The notes under the pieces were generated by a model. It searched no databases and was not told where the DNA came from. It saw only the letters and a list, made by a program, of their open reading frames with translations. A program made the translations under genes and the position numbers. This document shows, piece by piece, positions 5,495 to 10,622 of a stretch of 10,622 bases of DNA. The stretch lies in NCBI GenBank assembly GCA_964649415.1, contig CAZYSK010000142.1:1-10622 (forward strand). The letters are read 5' to 3'. Positions within the stretch are counted from its first letter, which is position 1. The number at the start of each line of letters is the position of its first letter. This DNA comes from CAZYSK01 sp964649415 (GTDB lineage Bacteria > Chloroflexota > Anaerolineae > B4-G1).

Positions 5495-7249
5495 TTGACC
5501 AAACGGGAGTTCAGGCTAGAGGACGAAGTCCATTACAACCGCTCCGGGCCGGTGCGTTGGATCATGTCGCACGTGTTGCGTTCTCCGCTGTTCCCGCTCA
5601 TCGCCGTCCTGGCGGCGGCCTTGAACAACACGTTCTACAGCTCCATCCAGGTCATGATTGGCCAGGGCTTCGACCTGGTGACCACCCCCGGCTGGGCGAC
5701 GGGCGAGCTGCTGACCCTGGCATTGAGCATGATGGGCTTCGCGTTCGGACAGGGCCTGACCGGACTGGCCCGCAACTACGCCACCGAATTCCTGGCCCAG
5801 CGCATGGAGCGGGACACCCGCGACGAGCTGTACGTCAGCTTGCTGGGCAAGAGCCAGACCTTTCACGGCCAGCAGCGGATCGGGGACATCATGGCGCGCG
5901 CCACCAACGACGTGCGCATGCTCAACATGTTCTTCAACCCCGGCCTGATGCTGATCACGGATTCGGCTATGGCCGCCATCATCCCGATGATCATGATCGG
6001 CCGCCTCCGCTTTGAACTGCTGCTCGTCCCCGCCATCTTCCTGGTCCTGCTCGCCATCACCGTGGTCGACTACAACCGCCGGCTCAAGCCAGTCAGCATC
6101 GCCCGGCGTGAGCAGTTCGGGACGATGAACGCCGGGCTTGCGGAGGCCATCGCCGGCGTCGAGGTGGTCAAGGCCAACGTCCGGGAGCGCTACGAGTGGG
6201 ACAAGTTCACCCAGAACGCCCGCCTGTTCCGGGATTACTTCGTCCAGCAGGGGCAGATCGAGGCCCGTTACCTGCCCATGTTGGTGTTCAGCGTGGCCTG
6301 GGCCGCCGGTCTGCTGCACGCACTTTTGCTCTGGCGGGCGGGCACAATCCCGTTGGGCCAGGTCGTCACCTTCATGGGCCTGTTGGGCACGCTGCGTTTC
6401 CCCACGTTCATCTCCATATTCTCCTTCAACCTGGTGCAGTTGGGCGTGGCCAGCGCTGAGCGGGTACTGGAACTGATCAATGCCGAGACGGAGCTGGACG
6501 AAAACGAGGCCGGCCTCGTCCGGCCCATCCGGGGCGAGGTGATCTTCCAGGGGGTCAGCTTCTCCTACGACGGCAACCCGGTGCTGGACGACGTCAGCTT
6601 CGTCGCCCGGCCCGGTGAGACCATCGCCATCGTGGGCCAGACCGGTTCCGGCAAGACCACCCTCACCCATCTGATCAACCGCATCTTCGACACGGACGGC
6701 GGGCGCGTGCTCGTGGACGGGGTGGACGTGCGCGACTGGAGCCTGGAGTCGCTCCGCTCGCAGATCTCGACCATCGAGCAGGACGTGTTTCTGTTCTCGC
6801 GCACGCTGGCCGAGAACGTCGCCTTCGGCTGCGCCAATGCCGGCCGCGAGCAGATCGAGCACGCGGCTCGCGAGGCACAGGCACACGACTTCATCACGGA
6901 GTTCCGCGACGGATACGAGACGGAGGTGGGCGAGCGCGGCGTGACCCTGTCCGGCGGACAGCGACAGCGCATCGCCATCGCCCGCGCCTTCCTCACCGAC
7001 CCGCGCATCCTGATCCTGGACGACAGCACCAGCGCCATCGACAGCGCCACCGAGGATCGGATTCAGCGCGCCATGCGGCGCATCAGCAGTCAGCGCACCA
7101 CCTTCATCATCACCCACCGCCTGAGCCAGATCCGCTGGGCCGACCGCATCCTGGTCCTGCGGCGCGGCAGGTTGGTCGATCAGGGGACGCACGAGGAGTT
7201 GATGGTGAGGAGCTCAGACTATAGACGGATTTTCGCGAGGTATGATTAG
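5495..7249 (+). CDS. ABC exporter half-transporter, degenerate-site subunit
   Basis: From TTG 5495 the protein has 584 residues, a normal size for a fused membrane plus ATPase exporter half. Six membrane helices lie at about 31-52, 70-92, 147-170, 172-192, 255-275 and 280-305, with the exporter motif 'GDIMARATNDV' at 130-140. The ATPase domain has Walker A 'GQTGSGKTT' (381-389), a Q-loop 'EQDVFLFS', signature 'LSGGQ' (485-489), Walker B ending D509, and H-loop His541. The residue after Walker B is Asp510 instead of the catalytic Glu ('LILDDSTSAID'), as in the degenerate-site subunits of heterodimeric exporters such as TM287/288. The next gene starts in the last base of this stop codon and supplies the canonical Glu. 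Substrate is unknown; lipid, drug or peptide export are all possible. Confidence 0.9.
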   Translation: MTKREFRLEDEVHYNRSGPVRWIMSHVLRSPLFPLIAVLAAALNNTFYSSIQVMIGQGFDLVTTPGWATGELLTLALSMMGFAFGQGLTGLARNYATEFLAQRMERDTRDELYVSLLGKSQTFHGQQRIGDIMARATNDVRMLNMFFNPGLMLITDSAMAAIIPMIMIGRLRFELLLVPAIFLVLLAITVVDYNRRLKPVSIARREQFGTMNAGLAEAIAGVEVVKANVRERYEWDKFTQNARLFRDYFVQQGQIEARYLPMLVFSVAWAAGLLHALLLWRAGTIPLGQVVTFMGLLGTLRFPTFISIFSFNLVQLGVASAERVLELINAETELDENEAGLVRPIRGEVIFQGVSFSYDGNPVLDDVSFVARPGETIAIVGQTGSGKTTLTHLINRIFDTDGGRVLVDGVDVRDWSLESLRSQISTIEQDVFLFSRTLAENVAFGCANAGREQIEHAAREAQAHDFITEFRDGYETEVGERGVTLSGGQRQRIAIARAFLTDPRILILDDSTSAIDSATEDRIQRAMRRISSQRTTFIITHRLSQIRWADRILVLRRGRLVDQGTHEELMVRSSDYRRIFARYD

Positions 7250-9228
7250 TGGGCTTCATCCTAGACGGCCTCGACACCGAGGCATACGACCGCGAATATA
7301 GCGACGTGGAACTGGTCCGCCGGATCATCAGCTATTTCCAGCCGCACACCCGGCAGATGATCGTGGTGGCCATCATGATCGCGCTCAACTCGGTGGCCGG
7401 GAGCGGCGGTCCGATCCTCGTCGCTGAGGCGATTGACGTGGTGGCCCGCGACGCGTCGACCCGCAACATGCTGCTGCTGGTCGGTGGCGTGCTCGTGCTG
7501 GGTGCGGCCGCGTGGACCATCAACTACGTGCGCCAGATGGTGTCCTCCCGCGTCGTGGGGGACGTCGTGCTCCAGTTGCGCAAGGACGTCTTCGACGCCA
7601 CCATCGGGCACGACCTGTCCTTCTTCGACGAGCATCCATCCGGGAAGATCGTCAGCCGGGTGACCTCCGATACGCAGGACTTCGCCGAGGTCGTCAACCT
7701 GACCGTGAACCTGCTCAGCCAGGTATTGCTGGTAGTCGTCCTGTCCATCTGGCTGTTTCGGGTCAACGTCTGGCTCACGCTGCTGCTGTTGGGCATGACG
7801 CCCTTCGCCGTCGCCGTCGCCCTCAGCTTCCGCCGCGTCGCCCGGAGGGTCACCCAACGCGCCCGCCGGGTGACGGCCAGGATCAACGCCCAGATTCAGG
7901 AGTCCATCAGCGGCATCGTGGTCGCCAAGAGCTTCCGCCAGGAGCGCGGCATCTACGCCGATTTCGCGGCCATCAACAAGCAGGCCTACCAGATGGGCCT
8001 GCGGCGCGGGCTGACGATTAACACGATTTTCCCGATCATGGGATGCGCCTCCGGCCTGGGCGTGGCGACGCTGGTCTACGCGGGCAGCCTGGCCACGCGG
8101 GGCGGGGCGGTGAGCCCCGGGAATTGGTATCTCTTCATGCAGGCCGTGGGCTTCTACTGGTGGCCCCTGATCAACATCGCCTCCTTCTGGAGCCAGTTCC
8201 AGGACGGGCTTTCGGCCTCGGAGCGGGTGTTCGCGCTGATCGACGCCGACCCCCGGGTGGTGCAGGTGGCGGATGAGCCGGTCGAGGCACTGGAGGGCCG
8301 GATCACGTTTCGCAACCTCGGGTTTTCGTACACGGAACGGGTGGTGCAAAGGACGGGTGCGGATCCTTCCAATCCGTCAGAACCTGCCCCCACTGATGGG
8401 GAGGAGGGGGAGACGGGGCCGCGGAGGGCAGGCACAAGGCCTGCCCCTACCGATGGGGACGGGGGGAGCGGGGCGTGGTCCTATGCGATGGGGGAGACGG
8501 TGCTGCCGGACTTCACGCTGGAGATCAGGCCCAGGGAGACGGTGGCGCTGGTCGGCCACACGGGCGCGGGCAAGAGCAGCGTGGCCCGTCTCATCGCTCG
8601 TTTCTACGAGTTCCAGGACGGGGAGTTGCTGATCGACGGCCGGGACATCCGCCGCCTGGACCTGGCCCAGTATCGCCACCACATCGGAATCGTGCCCCAG
8701 GAACCGTTCCTTTTCTCCGGCACGGTCGCGGACAACATCCGCTACGGCAGGCCCAGGGCGACCGAGGACCGCGTGCGCCAGGCGGCGACGCAGATCAGCA
8801 GCGGCGACTGGCTGGCCGACCTGCCCGCCGGATTGGACACCGACGTGGGCGAGCGCGGGTCCAACCTGTCCATGGGGCAGCGGCAACTCGTCGCACTGGC
8901 GCGCGTCCTGCTCAAGGAGCCGACGATCTTCATCCTGGACGAGGCGACCGCCAGCGTGGACCCCTTCACCGAGGCCCAGATCCAGGAGGGGCTAGAGACC
9001 ATCATGCGCGCCAGCACCGCCATCGTCATCGCCCACCGGCTGTCCACCGTCAAGCACGCGGACCGCATCATCGTCATGGATCACGGCCAGATCATCGAGG
9101 AAGGGACCCACAACTCGCTGATGGCTCAGGGCGGCCACTACGCCGAGCTGTACAACACGTACTTCCGGCACCAGTCCATTGAGTACGTGGAGGGGTTTGG
9201 GCGGGGAGAGGGGGAGGAAGGTGGGTAG
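7249..9228 (+). CDS. ABC exporter half-transporter, catalytic subunit with in-frame repeat insert
   Basis: This 659-residue protein is the partner of the upstream half. The GTG start at 7249 shares its G with the preceding TAG stop, and GAGG (7237-7240) is spaced 8 nt away. Membrane helices fill about residues 35-320. The ATPase domain shows A-loop Tyr361, Walker A 'GHTGAGKSS' (436-444), a Q-loop 'PQEPFLFSGT', Walker B Asp564 with catalytic Glu565 ('FILDEATASVD') and H-loop His596. The signature is 'LSMGQ' (540-544) rather than LSGGQ, matching the asymmetric pattern of heterodimeric exporters. Between Tyr361 and 'LPDF' (419-422) there are 57 residues where relatives have fewer than ten. The extra stretch, about 365-417, is rich in Pro/Gly/Thr/Glu and encoded by repeat DNA. 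The C-terminus is also Gly/Glu-rich. The function call is strong; the substrate is unknown. Confidence 0.9.
   Translation: MGFILDGLDTEAYDREYSDVELVRRIISYFQPHTRQMIVVAIMIALNSVAGSGGPILVAEAIDVVARDASTRNMLLLVGGVLVLGAAAWTINYVRQMVSSRVVGDVVLQLRKDVFDATIGHDLSFFDEHPSGKIVSRVTSDTQDFAEVVNLTVNLLSQVLLVVVLSIWLFRVNVWLTLLLLGMTPFAVAVALSFRRVARRVTQRARRVTARINAQIQESISGIVVAKSFRQERGIYADFAAINKQAYQMGLRRGLTINTIFPIMGCASGLGVATLVYAGSLATRGGAVSPGNWYLFMQAVGFYWWPLINIASFWSQFQDGLSASERVFALIDADPRVVQVADEPVEALEGRITFRNLGFSYTERVVQRTGADPSNPSEPAPTDGEEGETGPRRAGTRPAPTDGDGGSGAWSYAMGETVLPDFTLEIRPRETVALVGHTGAGKSSVARLIARFYEFQDGELLIDGRDIRRLDLAQYRHHIGIVPQEPFLFSGTVADNIRYGRPRATEDRVRQAATQISSGDWLADLPAGLDTDVGERGSNLSMGQRQLVALARVLLKEPTIFILDEATASVDPFTEAQIQEGLETIMRASTAIVIAHRLSTVKHADRIIVMDHGQIIEEGTHNSLMAQGGHYAELYNTYFRHQSIEYVEGFGRGEGEEGG
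8383..8475 (+). repeat. palindromic repeat inserted in frame within the second ABC gene
   Basis: Two imperfect direct copies begin at 8383 and 8440, 57 bp (19 codons) apart. Each starts CCTGCCCC, followed by (C/T)AC(T/C)GATGGGGA and a purine-rich G-run, and each encodes Pro-Ala-Pro-Thr-Asp-Gly. Between them lies a perfect hairpin, GGGCAGGC-ACAAG-GCCTGCCC (8426-8446), followed by CTAC. The hairpin and CTAC tail link it to the intergenic palindromes here. The insert keeps the reading frame and lies in a surface loop of the ATPase domain. Confidence 0.75.
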
Positions 9229-9291
9229 CGCGGGGCGGTGATGCGCGGGAGCGTGAAACGTCAAACGTGTTGCGCGTTGCGTGAGATCGCC

Positions 9292-9358
9292 GTAGCCGCG
9301 ATTTCGCAATCGCGCACCGGTGCCCTTGACTACATCTTGCGGGCAGGGATGCCCGCGG
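9292..9358 (+). repeat. 67-bp double-hairpin repeat, copy A
   Basis: This copy carries the hairpins CGCGATT-TCGC-AATCGCG (9297-9314) and GCGGGCA-GGGA-TGCCCGC (9339-9356), each with a 7-bp stem and 4-nt loop. It matches copy B, 105 bp downstream, at all but four of 67 positions. It lies just past the end of the ABC operon, and with copy B fills most of the 9229-9494 gap before the acetyltransferase gene. No other feature was seen in the gap. Confidence 0.85.
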
Positions 9359-9396
9359 CCCAAAGACAAATCTGGCGGAGAAACGGGGCTGGTCTT

Positions 9397-9463
9397 GTAG
9401 CCGCGATTTCCCAATCGCGCACCGGTGTCCTTAACCACATCTTGCGGGCAGGGATGCCCGCGG
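9397..9463 (+). repeat. 67-bp double-hairpin repeat, copy B
   Basis: This is the second copy of the element at 9292-9358. The first loop reads TCCC instead of TCGC while both stems are unchanged, so the differences fall outside the paired arms. Its first half is the same GTAGCCGCGATT motif that recurs at 10521 and 10574. It ends 31 bases before the ATG of the acetyltransferase gene. Confidence 0.85.
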
Positions 9464-9494
9464 TCCCAGGACGCATCCGATGGGGTAATCGCGT

Positions 9495-10424
9495 ATGAAA
9501 ACCACACACCGGGATTACGCGGATGAATCGGGCGATTTCAATCAGCTCAGCCATTTTATCATCGAGCAGAATGCTCACGTACGCAGCCACTCAACCTGGT
9601 GTCTCGGCCGGTTCGTGGATTGGAAATACGGGCTGTGGGGTGACAAGCTGTCTATCCCCGGCTTTTGGGAGAAGAACGCCCACCTCTGGTTCGATGGGTT
9701 TGGGGAACTGGCCGGTCTCGCCATCTCGGAGAACGGCGGCCCCGATTTTGCCATCATCACGGCGGAAGGCTACCGCTTCCTTTTCGAGGAGGCCCTTCAG
9801 TGGGTGCTCGAAAACTGGGGCGACCGAAAACCTGCCCTGTCGATTGAGATCACCGCGCTCCAAACCCTCGAGGCCAGGTTGCTCGAGCGCCACGAGTTCA
9901 AACGCGGGTCCTCCTTCTACACGTCCCACTTCGACCTGACTGCGGAACCTGTCGAGCGCTTCCCGCTCGAGGAAGGGTTTCGCATCGTCGACATGCACAC
10001 CCATCCCGATTACCGCGCCCAACACATCATGCGGCAAGAGGCTTTCCAGGGCAAGACCGGCCTCTCAGAAGACGAGATAAGCCGCACGTTGAGGCTCTAC
10101 AGCCATGCCCACACGAGCCCCATCTACCATCCGCAGACCGACCTGTGCGTCATGGCACCGGATGGGACGTTCGTGTCGGGCTGCGAGGCGTTGATCGATG
10201 GGCGAAACGCTGAAGCCGACATTGAACGGGTCTGCACCCATAGCCGCTTTCGCAGACGTGGCTTTGCCCGTACCGTCATCCAGGAATGCCTGTATCGCCT
10301 GCGCGACATGGGTCTGCGGCGAGCCTACATCACCGGGTACAGCCCGGGAGCTGTTGCTCTGTACGGTTCTCTTGGCGCTCAAGAGCGGACTGAATCCCTG
10401 GTCTACAAGCACACTACGACTTGA
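9495..10424 (+). CDS. GNAT-type N-acetyltransferase, probably two GNAT folds in tandem
   Basis: This 309-residue protein has a clear acetyl-CoA binding GNAT motif A near its C-terminus: 'ERVCTHSRFRRRGFARTVI' (244-262), where R-R-x-G-F-A (253-258) fits the R/Q-x-x-G-x-G/A pyrophosphate loop, followed by a helix and 'AYITGYSPGAVALYGSLGA' (277-295), the usual beta5-alpha4 end. The N-terminal half (about 30-150) has GNAT-like order ('AHLWFDGFGELAGLAI', then 'FKRGSSFYTSHFDL') but lacks motif A, so it is probably a degenerate first fold. Tandem GNATs of about 300 residues are common in Chloroflexota and Firmicutes. The substrate cannot be told. The ATG at 9495 has only a weak GGGG (9482-9485) upstream, and the repeat copy B ends just before. 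It is separated from the ABC operon by 266 bp of repeats and is probably its own unit. Confidence 0.85.
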   Translation: MKTTHRDYADESGDFNQLSHFIIEQNAHVRSHSTWCLGRFVDWKYGLWGDKLSIPGFWEKNAHLWFDGFGELAGLAISENGGPDFAIITAEGYRFLFEEALQWVLENWGDRKPALSIEITALQTLEARLLERHEFKRGSSFYTSHFDLTAEPVERFPLEEGFRIVDMHTHPDYRAQHIMRQEAFQGKTGLSEDEISRTLRLYSHAHTSPIYHPQTDLCVMAPDGTFVSGCEALIDGRNAEADIERVCTHSRFRRRGFARTVIQECLYRLRDMGLRRAYITGYSPGAVALYGSLGAQERTESLVYKHTTT

Positions 10425-10516
10425 AAGCGGTGCGGCGGCAATCAGCCTTCCGCCCAAGAAGATCATCTCACTCAATCTCAAGTGACGTTGTAAGCCCCGC
10501 GCGCCGAGCCCTCCCT

Positions 10517-10622
10517 ATCGTAGCCGCGATTTCCCAATCGCGTCCATCTTGCCCCACGCGCCGCCCCCCATCGTAGCCGCGATTTCCCAATCGCGTCCAT
10601 CTCGCCCCGCGCGCCGCCCCCC
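10517..10622. repeat. 53-bp tandem palindromic repeat running off the window
   Basis: Units 10517-10569 and 10570-10622 differ at only two or three positions. Each has ATCGTAGC, then the hairpin CGCGATT-TCCC-AATCGCG, then a C-rich tail. A degenerate earlier tail (GCCCCGCGCGCCGAGCCC, 10496-10513) hints at a former third unit upstream. The array reaches the last base, so its true length is unknown. The remaining 10425-10495 shows nothing recognisable. Confidence 0.85.

Noticed and set aside
5516..7192. Very long minus-strand open frame opposite the first ABC gene
   Set aside because: The plus strand carries every ABC motif in order. The antisense product is rich in Asp/His/Gly/Gln and matches no family.
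7261..8349. Minus-strand open frame opposite the second ABC gene
   Set aside because: Same reasoning: an antisense shadow of a clear coding gene in GC-rich DNA.
8338..8499. Frameshift or sequencing error in the second ABC gene
   Set aside because: The frame is the same before and after the insert, all downstream motifs are intact, and the insert DNA is a recognisable repeat.

Overview
The window is bacterial and clearly GC-rich, apart from one AT-rich island near 5285-5345. The best guess at origin is Chloroflexota (Anaerolineae or Caldilineae type). The reasons are a Thr/Pro-linker lipoprotein with a 'VHFFF...GPWILYGG' C-terminal domain, a DUF4258/DUF2283 pair, a CHAT protease with a 'lIEPFERGYRARVINSPAG' leader, and many small palindromic repeats. 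The assignment comes from remembered family style, not from a search.

Layout. (1) 19-549, plus strand: a tightly overlapping DUF4258/DUF2283 pair behind a good sigma70-like promoter that leaves almost no leader. (2) 550-746: a convergent gene-free stretch with two exact tandem 36-bp palindromic repeats and two more hairpins. (3) 747-5273, minus strand: a probable three-gene operon, transcribed in the order CHAT caspase-like protease (3639-5273), membrane-anchored TPR protein (1991-3631), lipoprotein (747-1901). (4) 5274-5494: a divergent control region with a strong minus-strand promoter, a 43-bp AT-rich inverted repeat lying across it, a possible plus-strand promoter, and a palindromic repeat element. 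(5) 5495-9228, plus strand: two overlapping genes for the halves of a heterodimeric ABC exporter. The second carries an in-frame repeat-derived insert in its nucleotide-binding domain. (6) 9229-9494: two copies of a 67-bp double-hairpin repeat. (7) 9495-10424, plus strand: a GNAT-type acetyltransferase. (8) 10425-10622: a 53-bp tandem repeat that runs off the end of the window.

The most interesting part is the minus-strand operon. The CHAT protein and the adjacent TPR protein share an unusual short motif, G-D-V-I-x-G-Y followed by V-A-I-G-K-D-I-x-Q. It lies after the protease domain in the CHAT protein, and in front of the membrane segment in the TPR protein, which also has a second shorter copy. 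Positive-inside topology puts the TPR motif copies in the cytosol with the protease and the TPR domain outside with the lipoprotein. This suggests an envelope-sensing relay in which an outer sensor pair recruits or clusters a cytosolic caspase-like protease through homotypic motif contacts. The roles are inference; the motif sharing and gene order are visible directly.

The divergent ABC exporter shares a control region and possibly an operator with this operon, so the two may be co-regulated. The window is also heavily colonised by small palindromes, mostly with 7-bp stems and 4-nt loops, several next to a CTAC(A) tail.
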